Origin: Pseudomonadota bacterium
GTDB lineage: Bacteria; Pseudomonadota; Gammaproteobacteria; Burkholderiales; Burkholderiaceae_B
Length of the DNA: 64,000 bases
Direction of reading: 5' to 3'
Assembly: GCA_023389155.1 (NCBI GenBank)
Contig: JAEWEV010000021.1
Coordinates: 1-64,000 of the forward strand
Below, in pieces: positions 17,123-26,019 of the stretch (its first letter is position 1; the number at the start of each line of letters is the position of its first letter). The position numbers and the translations under genes are program-made. The notes beneath the pieces were generated by a model. The model did no database searches. It saw nothing but the letters and a program-made list of their open reading frames with translations, and was not told the origin of the DNA.

Positions 17123-18452
17123 TTCTCCTGATGTCATCCGGCCTGTCGAAGGCAAAGCAGGGCCGGACATCGATATCTTCTGCCGCGTCATTGACAATTT
17201 CGGTGACATCGGTGTGTGCTGGCGCCTGGCGCGGTCCCTGCAGAAGGAATGGCCAGCGCAGGTCAGACTCTGGGTCGATAATCTGGAGAGCTTTGCCCGA
17301 CTCGCACCCGCAGTGCAACCTGACAGGCCCGAGCAGCAGGTTGATGGTATCCGGATCATTCACTGGACTGACAATACGGGTCCGCATACGCCGGCTGAAC
17401 TGGTGATTGAAGCCTTTGCCTGCGACCCGCCAGCCGACTATATTGATGCCATGCCCGGACGTACCCGCTTGTGGCTCAATCTGGAATATCTTTCGGCAGA
17501 GTCATGGACTGCCGGCTTTCATGCGCAACCATCGCCGCAGCGCAATGGGGTGTCAAAGTACTTCTTTTTCCCCGGTTTTTCCGGTGAAACTGGCGGGCTC
17601 ATATGCGAGCAGGGTCTGACAGAACGTCGTCGCAGTTGGATTCATTCTTCCGTCCAGAAAAAGCAGTTTCTTAAAAAACTGGGCCTTTCCGATGCGCAGA
17701 CCTACCTGGAAAACGACGCACTGTTCGTGAGTCTCTTCTGCTATGCTTCTGCGCCATACCGGAGTCTGCTGCACGCCTTGCGCAAGTCGCGCAGGCCAGT
17801 CGTACTGATGGTGCCACAAACCGTAATACCCCAACTGGAGCGTGAAGCAACAACAGTGCTGCACGGGGCAGTTTCCATCGTCATGCATGAGCCGCAAGCC
17901 ATTTCAGCCAGTTCGGCGCCCACGGCGGTCAACATCGCCGAAAAAACCTCAAGGGCCTCTGGAGAAAGCATTATCGGGGCAGCAGCCACATCCGTACAGA
18001 GCAAAGATGGTCAGGTTGACCGCAATGCGCCGCTGCCTGGACTCACCCTGTTGCGCATCCCTTTTCTTCCCCAGGACGAATACGATCAGCTGCTCTGGCT
18101 ATGTGACCTGAATTTTGTGCGAGGGGAAGACAGTTTCGTTCGCGCTATCTGGGCACGCAAGCCTTTTCTCTGGCAAATATACGAGCAGAGTGAAGATACG
18201 CACCTGAAAAAACTCCAGGCATGGCTGAGCCTGTTTCCGGGCCAGGAAGAAACCAAGGCGATGATGCGTAGCTGGAACTCCCCTTCCCGACATGCCTACT
18301 TTACGCAACAGCTGACCGCCCTGCTGAACACGCCGGGGCAGATGCACAACTGGCGCCGCAGTTGTCGTACGTTTGCCGAAAATTTGTCTAAAAACAAGAC
18401 ATTATCGACTTCGATCCAGTTTTTTTATGAAAAAACGGCCAACTCAGGCTAA
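17106..18452 (+). CDS. earP: EF-P arginine rhamnosyltransferase
   Basis: EarP (DUF2331) transfers rhamnose from dTDP-rhamnose to Arg32 of elongation factor P, which then relieves ribosome stalling at polyproline. The N-terminal signature DIFCRVIDNFGDIGVCWRLAR (about residues 22-42, with the catalytic-site Asp) and the C-terminal RGEDSFVRAIWARKPFLWQIY are clear. It is 448 residues, longer than the usual 370-390, because of an alanine/serine-rich insertion at about residues 258-303 (starting QAISASSAPTAVN). The TTG start at 17106 is supported by GGAGGA 5 bp upstream; no in-frame ATG precedes the conserved start. efp follows 96 bp downstream, its natural partner. Confidence 0.93.
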   Translation: MDDSTDSPDVIRPVEGKAGPDIDIFCRVIDNFGDIGVCWRLARSLQKEWPAQVRLWVDNLESFARLAPAVQPDRPEQQVDGIRIIHWTDNTGPHTPAELVIEAFACDPPADYIDAMPGRTRLWLNLEYLSAESWTAGFHAQPSPQRNGVSKYFFFPGFSGETGGLICEQGLTERRRSWIHSSVQKKQFLKKLGLSDAQTYLENDALFVSLFCYASAPYRSLLHALRKSRRPVVLMVPQTVIPQLEREATTVLHGAVSIVMHEPQAISASSAPTAVNIAEKTSRASGESIIGAAATSVQSKDGQVDRNAPLPGLTLLRIPFLPQDEYDQLLWLCDLNFVRGEDSFVRAIWARKPFLWQIYEQSEDTHLKKLQAWLSLFPGQEETKAMMRSWNSPSRHAYFTQQLTALLNTPGQMHNWRRSCRTFAENLSKNKTLSTSIQFFYEKTANSG

Positions 18453-18548
18453 AATCATACTTTTTTCCGCCGGCGTCCGCACTCAGACTCCACGCCTGTC
18501 CGGTTTGCAGCGGAATCAGCCACACCCATTCCACCCGGAGCATATTTA

Positions 18549-19106
18549 ATGAAAACCGCACAAGAACTGCGCGTAGGTAACGTCGTCATGGTGGGCACAG
18601 AGCCCCTGGTCGTGCAGAAAGCCGAATACAACAAATCCGGTCGTAACGCCGCTGTTGTCAAACTGAAATTCAAAAATCTGCTGACGGGCTCCGGCAGCGA
18701 ACAGGTATCCAAAGCCGACGAGAAATTCGAAGTCGTTCTGCTGGATAAAAAAGAATGTACCTATTCGTATTTCTCAGATCCCATGTATGTGTTCATGGAT
18801 GAAGAATACAACCAGTACGAAGTGGAAGCCGAAAGCATGGGTGACGCACTGAATTATCTGGAAGAAGGCATGACAGTTGAAGTTGTGTTCTACGAGGGCC
18901 GCGCCATCTCTGTTGAACTGCCTACGATTATTGTTCGTGAAATCACTTATACAGAACCTGCCGTCAAAGGCGACACCTCAGGCAAAGTACTGAAACCGGC
19001 AAAAATCAGCACGGGTTTTGATCTGGCCGTTCCGCTTTTCTGCAATATCGGCGACAAGATCGAAATTGATACCCGCACCAACGAATATCGCAGCCGCGTT
19101 ATGTAA
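18549..19106 (+). CDS. efp: Translation elongation factor P
   Basis: A 185-residue EF-P with the usual three beta-barrel domains. The tip of domain I reads YNKSGRNAAV with arginine at residue 32, the residue rhamnosylated by EarP (rather than the Lys34 used by EpmA), in agreement with the adjacent earP. The EF-P signature region VPLFCNIGDKIEIDTRTNEYRSR ends the protein. RBS CGGAG lies 9 bp before the ATG. It has its own terminator, and the 96-bp gap after earP could hold a promoter. Confidence 0.98.
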   Translation: MKTAQELRVGNVVMVGTEPLVVQKAEYNKSGRNAAVVKLKFKNLLTGSGSEQVSKADEKFEVVLLDKKECTYSYFSDPMYVFMDEEYNQYEVEAESMGDALNYLEEGMTVEVVFYEGRAISVELPTIIVREITYTEPAVKGDTSGKVLKPAKISTGFDLAVPLFCNIGDKIEIDTRTNEYRSRVM

Positions 19107-19170
19107 TCAGACATAATCGGGTTGCTGCAGACATCGCCTACACGCCTCTGCCAGCATCCTTATTATGAGA

Positions 19171-19220
19171 GAGCCTGCCGGGCCATGCTGATCTGATCAG
19201 CCAGCCGGCGGGCTTTTTTT
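19171..19220 (+). terminator. Terminator after efp
   Basis: GCCTGCCGG (19172-19180) pairs with CCGGCGGGC (19205-19213), with an inner GCTG/CAGC stem, followed by seven T. Confidence 0.85.
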
Positions 19221-19577
19221 CAACTCTCGGCTTCTATTGACATACCGCGTTTATCACGTTTATCCATATCCTGCTTTTGTTAACGTTCCGCTTAACCGGT
19301 AGCCTGCTTTACACGGCACCTCATTTAAATGACAGCGGATTAAATGACAGCTGCTGTACGTGCAGTACTGCCTTCAATGACTGCCGGTTCTTTTGCGCTC
19401 AGCCCCGGGCATACACATACCCCGTTCTGCAGCACGGGCGCCTTCGCGGTGTAGCCACGAACCATTGATCGCGCAATTCATTCTTCGGAAAAAATCATTC
19501 ATCGCAAAAATCGTTCCTTGCAGATGTCATTACGCGAAGAGGTAATTCATTACGGAAAAATGTAATCGAAAAAATTA
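19221..19577. other. Gene-free stretch with short repeats
   Basis: No supported gene. It contains a 12-bp direct repeat TTAAATGACAGC (19325-19336 and 19340-19351). Further on are A/T-rich imperfect repeats of the form AATTCATT..CGGAAAAA..TCG near 19475 and 19540. The open frame at 19277-19468 has no ribosome site and an atypical composition. Confidence 0.5.
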
Positions 19578-20063
19578 TCAATCGCGAAAGTTATTGAAAC
19601 TCAATGGCGCATCAGCCACTTCCTTCTTCAGCAGGGCTATGACGTCCTGCAGGGTGTCACGTTTGGCACCCGTTACCCTGACGGTATCTCCCTGGATGCT
19701 GGCCTGCACCTTCAGTTTGCTGTCCTTGATAATACGAACGATTTTCTTGGCCAGATCACCTGTGACACCTTTGCGAATGGTGTTGAACTGCTTGAGCTTG
19801 TCGCCGGAAATTTTCTCTTCCTTGCCTTTTTCCAGGAAGCGCAGATCAACGTTGCGCTTGGCCAGCTTGTTAAGCAGCACTTCACGCACCTGCGTCACCT
19901 TGAAGTCATCATCGGCATAAATCACCAGTTCCAGATCCTTCTGTTCGATACGGGCATCGGAGCCCTTGAAATCGAAACGGGTAGAAACTTCTTTATTGGC
20001 CTGATCAACCGCGTTGCGCACCTCGGTCATTTCAGCTTCGCTGACCACGTCAAAACTTGGCAT
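19578..20063 (-). CDS. yajQ: YajQ family nucleotide/c-di-GMP-binding protein
   Basis: A 161-residue YajQ protein (UPF0234). The family binds cyclic di-GMP in Xanthomonas and Pseudomonas and nucleic acids or nucleotides in other hosts. The start MPSFDVVSEAEMTEVRNAVDQANKEV followed by STRFDFKG is canonical, as is the end ALLKKEVADAPLSFNNFRD. The ATG at 20063 (MPSFD) is preferred over one four codons upstream because it matches the family start and has GGAG 8 bp in front. Divergent from the TerB-like gene. Regulatory partner unknown. Confidence 0.93.
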   Translation of the reverse strand: MPSFDVVSEAEMTEVRNAVDQANKEVSTRFDFKGSDARIEQKDLELVIYADDDFKVTQVREVLLNKLAKRNVDLRFLEKGKEEKISGDKLKQFNTIRKGVTGDLAKKIVRIIKDSKLKVQASIQGDTVRVTGAKRDTLQDVIALLKKEVADAPLSFNNFRD

Positions 20064-20267
20064 TCCTCTCTCCATCTATTGAAATTAAAGGATATTCTAC
20101 GCGTCCTGCCACAGTGATTCAAATTATCCATAACGCTTTGCTGAACGGAAATATTTGTCGGCGAGCGCAGGCAGCATCTGTCACAGATCGGGCAAACTTG
20201 GTAGACTTTATATGACTCTGTCGGAGTAGCTGCTATCCGTACCCAACCATGAACAAGGATAACTATT

Positions 20268-20963
20268 ATGAGTGCCCTCAATATACTTGAATCCCTGCTA
20301 AACGCCGGCAAATCAGCCATGAATCAGGCAGGAAGCTCAGCCGGCACCGCCACAGCCGGCAATAAGCCTCTGCTCAGTGACAGTGACAAAACGACCCTGA
20401 GTGCCGGAGTACTTGGCATGCTTGTCGGCCACAAGGCCAACAGCAACCTGGCGACCTATGGTGGTCTGGCCGCCCTGGGCACCGTAGCTTACCGCGCCTA
20501 TCAGCGCTGGCAGGCAAACCAGTCTGACCGCCAGCCCGAAATGGAGGCCTCCCCCAATACCGCGGCAGCGCCCGCCAGTGAACCCACTCCTATTAACCAG
20601 TTGCCTGCCGCCGAAGCCGAAGTGCAGAGCAAGGCCATTCTGACTGCGATGATTGCCGCAGCCAAGGCCGATGGTCATATCGAAGAAAACGAGCAAACCA
20701 TTCTGGATCAGTATTTCAGCAAAATGAGCACTCCAGAGGAACAGGCCTGGCTCAAGGCCGAACTGGCCAAGCCCGTCGATCCCGCTGCCGTTGCCAGTCT
20801 GGCAACAGACCCGCACCTCGCCTCGCAGATGTATGCAATCAGCGTATCCATTATTGATGCCTCCAATTTCATGGAAAAGGCGTATCTGGAAGAGTTGGCC
20901 AAACAGCTGGATCTGTCTCCTGAATTGAAGGCAGAATTGGAAACCCAGGTCGCCAAGGCTTAA
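20268..20963 (+). CDS. DUF533/TerB-like protein (YebE type)
   Basis: A 231-residue protein. The N-terminal part (about 1-85) contains a glycine/alanine-rich hydrophobic stretch (SAGVLGMLVGHKANSNLATYGGLAALGTVAYRAYQRW) that may associate with the membrane. A linker rich in Pro/Ala/Glu follows, and residues about 115-231 form a helical tellurite-resistance TerB-like domain (AMIAAAKADGHIEENEQTIL, with acidic metal-binding residues). It resembles E. coli YebE. Role unknown; some homologues belong to envelope-stress regulons. Confidence 0.85.
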   Translation: MSALNILESLLNAGKSAMNQAGSSAGTATAGNKPLLSDSDKTTLSAGVLGMLVGHKANSNLATYGGLAALGTVAYRAYQRWQANQSDRQPEMEASPNTAAAPASEPTPINQLPAAEAEVQSKAILTAMIAAAKADGHIEENEQTILDQYFSKMSTPEEQAWLKAELAKPVDPAAVASLATDPHLASQMYAISVSIIDASNFMEKAYLEELAKQLDLSPELKAELETQVAKA

Positions 20964-21052
20964 GGAAAGCCCGGTTCGTCAGAGGAATGGGCCGCGACGA
21001 CAAAATCAGTGCCATCGCACATGACGGGAATTTTGCTGTCATAAGCATGAAA

Positions 21053-21081
21053 ACGGCCCGTCACATTCCGGGACGGGCCGT
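21053..21081. terminator. Hairpin between convergent TerB-like and FAD oxidoreductase genes
   Basis: Perfect 10-bp stem ACGGCCCGTC / GACGGGCCGT with a 9-nt loop, 26 bp after the stop of the minus-strand gene. On the minus strand it is followed by TTTCATG. Probably a bidirectional or minus-strand terminator. Confidence 0.7.
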
Positions 21082-21106
21082 AATACGATATCACCTGAAG
21101 ATCGTA

Positions 21107-22255
21107 CTAACCGGCACGAAACCTGCGCGGGCTAAGCAGGTCAGGCTCTACACCCTGAGCAAGTATATCCTCGGCTACGGGCTTGGTCAGGGCAAGTGCT
21201 GCTGCCAGTCTGGCCGTCGCATCGGAAGACTGGATTCCATATCCACCCTGCCCCGCCAGCCAGAAAAAACCCTGTACGACAGGATCCCAGCCAACCACAA
21301 GGTTGCCATCCGGCGCAAAGCTGCGTAAACCGGCCCAGACATGCGTGGGTCTGCGAATCTGCAGCGTCGTTGCCTGTTCAATGTAATAAATGCCGGTTGC
21401 AATATCCAGCTCTTCCGGCACCACATCATGCGGATCCACATCATCAGCATTGGCCGGGGACCCCATCAATTGTCCGGCATCGGGCTTGAAATAAAACTTT
21501 TCCTCGATATCGCACACCATGGGCAGTGTCGTCAGATCCAGACTTTCGGGTGGGGGGAAGGTGAAGGCGCTGCGCCTGCGCGGCTGTATGCCTACAGAAG
21601 CCACACCGCAAGCCTGTGCCACCACATCAGCCCAGGCACCCGCGGCGTTGATGACGTGACGAGCGCGAAACGTCCGTCCATCCGCGCTCTGCAACGTCCA
21701 GATGCCGTCTTCCCGCCGGCCACTCTGGATGTCCGCGGAAAACTGCAGTTGCGCACCCTGGCGCTTCAAGCCCCTGAGATACCCCTGATGAAGCGCGTCG
21801 ACATCGATATCTTCGGCATCCCGTTCGTAGATGCCTCCATAGAGGTCGTCGGGTTTCAGACACGGCACAAGATCCAGCACCTGCTTTGCGTTCAACCATT
21901 CAACGTTCGGTGCCCGGGCAAGCAGCTCACCGAAGGCAGCATCAATCAGATCTTTCTGGCCCTGCGTCGCCACGTAGACACAGCCTCGAGGATGCAGCAC
22001 CGGATTTTCAGAAAATCCGCTAGTAAGGGCCGATTCAAAAAAACTCCGACAGGCGCGCGTAAGAGCCTGCAACTGGGGCGGTCCATACGTTTCGATGAAC
22101 ATGGCAGCAGATCGCCCCGTGGAATGGTAGCCCGCGTGCGCCTCGCGCTCCAGTACCAATATCCTGGCCGACTGTTGCGATAGCCGGTAGGCGACAGAAG
22201 CACCGGCAATACCAGATCCGATAACAATAAAATCAAACACCGATACATCGCTCAC
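21107..22255 (-). CDS. FAD-dependent oxidoreductase (DAO family)
   Basis: A 382-residue DAO/GlpO-like flavoprotein. The N-terminal dinucleotide fold is FIVIGSGIAGASVAYRLSQ with ILVLERE, then the flavin-contacting HSTGRSAAMF; a second nucleotide-site strand is HVINAAGAWADVVA. The C-terminal VVGWDPVVQGFFWLAGQGGYGIQSS closes the FAD site. It is likely an amino-acid or hydroxy-acid (D-amino acid or sarcosine-like) dehydrogenase; the substrate cannot be deduced. It starts with GTG at 22255, with GGAGAG about 7 bp upstream. No obvious partner gene. Confidence 0.88.
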   Translation of the reverse strand: MSDVSVFDFIVIGSGIAGASVAYRLSQQSARILVLEREAHAGYHSTGRSAAMFIETYGPPQLQALTRACRSFFESALTSGFSENPVLHPRGCVYVATQGQKDLIDAAFGELLARAPNVEWLNAKQVLDLVPCLKPDDLYGGIYERDAEDIDVDALHQGYLRGLKRQGAQLQFSADIQSGRREDGIWTLQSADGRTFRARHVINAAGAWADVVAQACGVASVGIQPRRRSAFTFPPPESLDLTTLPMVCDIEEKFYFKPDAGQLMGSPANADDVDPHDVVPEELDIATGIYYIEQATTLQIRRPTHVWAGLRSFAPDGNLVVGWDPVVQGFFWLAGQGGYGIQSSDATARLAAALALTKPVAEDILAQGVEPDLLSPRRFRAG

Positions 22256-22435
22256 TACATCTCTCCGATTTCAGTTGTATCACTGCGGCCAGCCATTACT
22301 GCTGCCTGCCTCAAATCAATTCCGGCATATCACTGCCGCTACCCAGGCACAGAGTGGGCACAGCCAGTGCACCCACCGGTATTATGGATCAAACCGGGAG
22401 CAAAAGCACGACCGAATCTGCAGCCGTATCGGGTA

Positions 22436-23662
22436 TTACAGCCAGCCCGTCTTGCGGAACTGACGGAACAGCAGTCCGCAGATAGTCAACATCAGCAACA
22501 TGACTAACGGATAACCATAACGCGAGTCCAGTTCAGGCATATTCGTGAAGTTCATACCATAGATCCCGGCAATCGCAGTCGGCACTGCCAGTATGGCAGC
22601 CCACGACGCCAGCTTTTTGGTAATGTCGGTCTGGTGCGCCTGGGCGATCATCTGGCTGGCCTCGAAAGCGAACGCCAGTGATTCGCGCAAGGCGTTCATC
22701 TGATCATCGATTCGCGCGACCCGGTCGGCCACAATGCGGTAATACGCCTGTGAATCCTGCTCCACAAAAGCGAGGTTAACCACCGACATCCGGGTACAGA
22801 TCTCTATCACAGGTGCAATTGATGTGTGAACACGCAGCAGATCACGCCGCTGCTTGTACAGCTTGCGTACATCCGATTCGCGAAAGCCGTGAAGAATCAT
22901 TTTCTGTTCCAGCTGCTCCACATCGGCTTCGAACTTGGATGCCAGTGCCAGATAACTGTCGGCCAATCCGTCAAGAATTTCGGCGACCACGAAATCGCTG
23001 CCGCGCGCGATCAGTTCCGGTGACCCTTCCAGGCGTTTTCGCACCGGTGTGTTGGTCATCGCCTCGCCCCGGCGAACGGTCAGGATAAAGCTTTGCCCAA
23101 AAATCATCTGCATTTCGCCGTAGACAATCTTCTTGCCTTCACGTGAGATGGTCACGGCAACAATCAGAATATAGTCACCATAATCGATGACCTTTGGGCG
23201 GTAATGTCGCTTGAGAATTTCCTTGGTCGCCATTTTGCTGAATGACAGGTTTTTACAGGTCATCCGCAGTTCTTCGTCGGTAGGATCTTTCAGGCCTGTC
23301 CAAAGCAGGTGATCCGGATCGCGCTTATAGCCCGAAATTTTCTCTGGCGCGATGACTCCATGACGCTGACCACAAACATACTCCACCGACGCCACGACAC
23401 CCGAGGTATTGTCAGCGCTGTGCGAGGTCTTTTTGGAGGGTGACGATTTAGAAGCAACGCGCTCGGCGCCGGCAGTTGAATCGGGGCTATCGGCATCGCT
23501 GTCCGGGTTGTATGTATCGGTTGCTGTCGCATCAGGTCCCAGCGTGGACGCGTCAGTGTCTGCGCTATCGGCCTGCCCATCTGCGAGTTTTTCCTCCGCT
23601 TCGGCAGGCTCGACACTGTCGTTCAATACCTCCCTGGCGACTGTTTCTTTTTTATCTTTCAT
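22436..23662 (-). CDS. corA: CorA-family divalent metal transporter
   Basis: A 408-residue CorA-type Mg2+/Co2+ channel. Residues 1-85 or so are an unusual acidic, Ser/Asp/Ala-rich, probably disordered tail (e.g. DADSPDSTAGAE). The cytoplasmic funnel follows (VKRHYRPKVIDYGDYILIV-like beta sheet, long stalk helices), then two C-terminal membrane helices with the selectivity motif YGMNF between them (about residue 370). The ATG at 23662 has GGGAG 7 bp upstream, better than the earlier in-frame start at 23695. The tail is longer than in enteric CorA (316 residues). Confidence 0.92.
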   Translation of the reverse strand: MKDKKETVAREVLNDSVEPAEAEEKLADGQADSADTDASTLGPDATATDTYNPDSDADSPDSTAGAERVASKSSPSKKTSHSADNTSGVVASVEYVCGQRHGVIAPEKISGYKRDPDHLLWTGLKDPTDEELRMTCKNLSFSKMATKEILKRHYRPKVIDYGDYILIVAVTISREGKKIVYGEMQMIFGQSFILTVRRGEAMTNTPVRKRLEGSPELIARGSDFVVAEILDGLADSYLALASKFEADVEQLEQKMILHGFRESDVRKLYKQRRDLLRVHTSIAPVIEICTRMSVVNLAFVEQDSQAYYRIVADRVARIDDQMNALRESLAFAFEASQMIAQAHQTDITKKLASWAAILAVPTAIAGIYGMNFTNMPELDSRYGYPLVMLLMLTICGLLFRQFRKTGWL

Positions 23663-23735
23663 GAAAGGCTCCCTACAGAGTGGCGATAATACCATTCTTT
23701 ACCTTACACCCTCATTTCCGACAATTGCAACCGCC

Positions 23736-24902
23736 TCAGGGGCAAAACCCAGTATAGTCCGCCAGACCTCGGGTAATGATCATCCGTTGTACTTCACTGG
23801 TTCCCTCATAGATCTGTGTAATGCGCGCGTCCCTGTAGAAACGCTGTACCGGATAATCTTCCAGAAACCCATAGCCACCGTGAACCTGTATGGCCTGCGA
23901 ACAGACTTTTTCCGCCATTTCAGAGGCAAACAGCTTGGCCTGAGAGGCCTCGGAAAGACATGGAAGACCTTTGTCTTTCATGGATGCCGCATGCAATACC
24001 AACAGTCTTGCCGCGTTCACCTGGGTATGCATGTCGGCCAGCATATTGGCAATGCTTTGATGTCTGATCAGCGGTTCGTTGAACTGAACCCTGTCCTTTG
24101 CATAGTCAATCGCCGCTTCCAGGGCAGCACGGGCAATTCCCACAGCTTGTGCGCCAATGCCGATACGTCCGTTCTCCAGGTTGGACAGGGCGATGGATAA
24201 ACCCCGCCCCCGCTCCCCTAAAAGATTTTCTTCAGGAATCTTGCAATTTTCTAGCGTAATTGCGCAAGTGTCTGAGCCGCGTATACCCAGCTTTTTTTCA
24301 ACCCGGCTGACGATAAAACCAGGCGTATCAGTAGGAACCAGGAACGCGGAAATGCCGCGTTTCCCCTCATCGGGGTCGGTCATGGCAAAGACGATTGCCA
24401 GCTTGGCGCGCTTGCCATTGGTAACAAACTGCTTTGCACCGTTGAGCACCCATTGGCCGTTTTCCAGGCGGGCACGAGTCTTGAGGTTGTGCGCCTCAGA
24501 GCCGGCCTGGGGTTCTGTCAGGCAAAAGCAGGCAATGGCACGCCCGCTGGCCAGGTCGGGCAGCCACTGCTTTTTCTGTTCCTCGTTACCACTATTGAGC
24601 AATGTGCCACACCCGACGGAGCAGTGAACGGACACCAAGGTGCCGGTGGCCGCATCCGCGGCAGAAATTTCCTCCAGCGCCAGTGCGTATGACACGTAAT
24701 CGGTCTTTGAGCCGCCCCATTCCTCAGGAACAACCATACCCAGAAGGCCAAGCTCCCCCATCTTCAGCAGGACATCGTCATCAATCCAGCCCTCAGACTC
24801 CCAGCGCTCGGCCTGAGACGCGATTTCCTGCCTCGCAAAGTCCCGCGTCATATCGCGAATCATGCGCTGTACTTCACTGAGCGCCGTATCGAATGTACTC
24901 AT
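23736..24902 (-). CDS. Acyl-CoA dehydrogenase (probable branched/short-chain, valine or isoleucine catabolism)
   Basis: A 388-residue acyl-CoA dehydrogenase: N-terminal helical domain, middle beta domain with ACFCLTEPQAGSEA and WVLNGAKQFVTNG, and C-terminal helical domain with the family's catalytic glutamate in ITQIYEGTSEVQRMII. It oxidises an acyl-CoA to the 2-enoyl-CoA, passing electrons to ETF. Its ATG overlaps the mmsB stop (ATGA), so it is co-translated with 3-hydroxyisobutyrate dehydrogenase. That makes isobutyryl-CoA a likely substrate, by context rather than by sequence. Confidence 0.93.
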   Translation of the reverse strand: MSTFDTALSEVQRMIRDMTRDFARQEIASQAERWESEGWIDDDVLLKMGELGLLGMVVPEEWGGSKTDYVSYALALEEISAADAATGTLVSVHCSVGCGTLLNSGNEEQKKQWLPDLASGRAIACFCLTEPQAGSEAHNLKTRARLENGQWVLNGAKQFVTNGKRAKLAIVFAMTDPDEGKRGISAFLVPTDTPGFIVSRVEKKLGIRGSDTCAITLENCKIPEENLLGERGRGLSIALSNLENGRIGIGAQAVGIARAALEAAIDYAKDRVQFNEPLIRHQSIANMLADMHTQVNAARLLVLHAASMKDKGLPCLSEASQAKLFASEMAEKVCSQAIQVHGGYGFLEDYPVQRFYRDARITQIYEGTSEVQRMIITRGLADYTGFCP

Positions 24903-25792
24903 TTTTCCACCTTGCCAAGCGACTGGATAATCCCGGAAAAGTCCAGATGCCCGTTACCCTGGCTGCTGAAAGTCTGATAGAGCTGTTGTGCGGTAGCCCC
25001 CATCACCACGGGCACTTTGGCATTGCGCGCCGCCTCTGTGGCAAGTCCCAGATCCTTGAGCATGAGGTCCGATCCAAAACCACCGGCGTACCCTTTTGAT
25101 GCGGGCGCACTTTCAACGACACCGGGCCAAGGATTGTAAACTTCGGTACTCCAGCAACGGCCTGACGAGGTATTGATAATGCCGGCCAGGACCTTGGGAT
25201 CCATGCCCAGCGATACGCCCAGGCTCATGGCTTCGGCAGCGCCGATCATGGAAATACCAAGCAGCATATTGTTTGCCACCTTGGCAACCTGGCCGTTTCC
25301 GGCGCCACCACAATACACAATGTTCTTTCCCATCTGTTCCAGTATGGGCCGAGCCTTGTCAAACGCCGTCTGTTCTCCTCCCACCATGAAAGTCAGTGTG
25401 CCGGCTTTTGCACCGCCGGTCCCTCCGGATACCGGCGCATCAAGCATGCTGTTGCCCTGCTTCTGCGCGGCGGCTGCGACCTCGCGTGAGGTTTGCGGGT
25501 CGATTGTGGAAGAATCAATCAGCAATACATCGGGATCAACCGAAGCGAGCACTCCCTCTTCCCCCAGATACACCTTGCGTACATGAACCGATGCAGGCAG
25601 CATGGTAATCAGTATGTCGGGCCTGGCGGCAGCAATGTCTTTCGGAGAAGTCGCCGAGGTCGCGCCGGCCCTGACCAGTTCGGCTACTGCCGTGTCTACC
25701 AGATCGAACACCTGCAACTGATGTCCGGCCTTGAGCAGATTCAGCGCCATCGGGGCGCCCATATTGCCCAGTCCAATAAAGCCGATATTCAT
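24899..25792 (-). CDS. mmsB: 3-Hydroxyisobutyrate dehydrogenase
   Basis: A 297-residue beta-hydroxyacid dehydrogenase that oxidises 3-hydroxyisobutyrate to methylmalonate semialdehyde in valine breakdown. Motifs in order are NAD fold IGFIGLGNMGAPMALNLLKAGH, substrate loop DAPVSGGTGGAKAGTL, catalytic-Lys helix KVANNMLLG and cofactor end GSDLMLKDLGLA with the late lysine. RBS GGAG is 10 bp upstream. First gene of a two-gene unit with the acyl-CoA dehydrogenase. Related 2-hydroxy-3-oxopropionate reductase (GarR) is the alternative, less likely in this context. Confidence 0.93.
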   Translation of the reverse strand: MNIGFIGLGNMGAPMALNLLKAGHQLQVFDLVDTAVAELVRAGATSATSPKDIAAARPDILITMLPASVHVRKVYLGEEGVLASVDPDVLLIDSSTIDPQTSREVAAAAQKQGNSMLDAPVSGGTGGAKAGTLTFMVGGEQTAFDKARPILEQMGKNIVYCGGAGNGQVAKVANNMLLGISMIGAAEAMSLGVSLGMDPKVLAGIINTSSGRCWSTEVYNPWPGVVESAPASKGYAGGFGSDLMLKDLGLATEAARNAKVPVVMGATAQQLYQTFSSQGNGHLDFSGIIQSLGKVEK

Positions 25793-26019
25793 TTTTTGTC
25801 TCCAGTTTTTTCAGCCTGCATGGGACGGAAATTGTCTCTAGTTGATGCAGACAGTGGGATAGTCGGGTCAGCACGCCAGACTTCGCAATTACGTGCTCGC
25901 GGCATGACTGACCACCGAATTATTATACAAATGCGGATACTGCAAGATACTGCGAATCGGCCATTCAGAATGTCATTTACAAGACGATCTGCTGGGCACG
26001 CAGATTCTGACCGGTATCT

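Noticed and set aside
19277..19468. Open frame of 63 codons
   Set aside because: No ribosome site, no recognisable domain, lies in repeat-bearing non-coding sequence.
21341..22183. 280-codon plus-strand frame opposite the FAD oxidoreductase
   Set aside because: The minus-strand frame shows clear FAD-binding motifs; the plus frame has none and is an antisense shadow of a GC-rich gene.
23409..24200. 263-codon plus-strand frame across corA and acyl-CoA dehydrogenase
   Set aside because: Spans two well-supported minus-strand genes; Ser/Ala-rich start mirrors the acidic tail of CorA.
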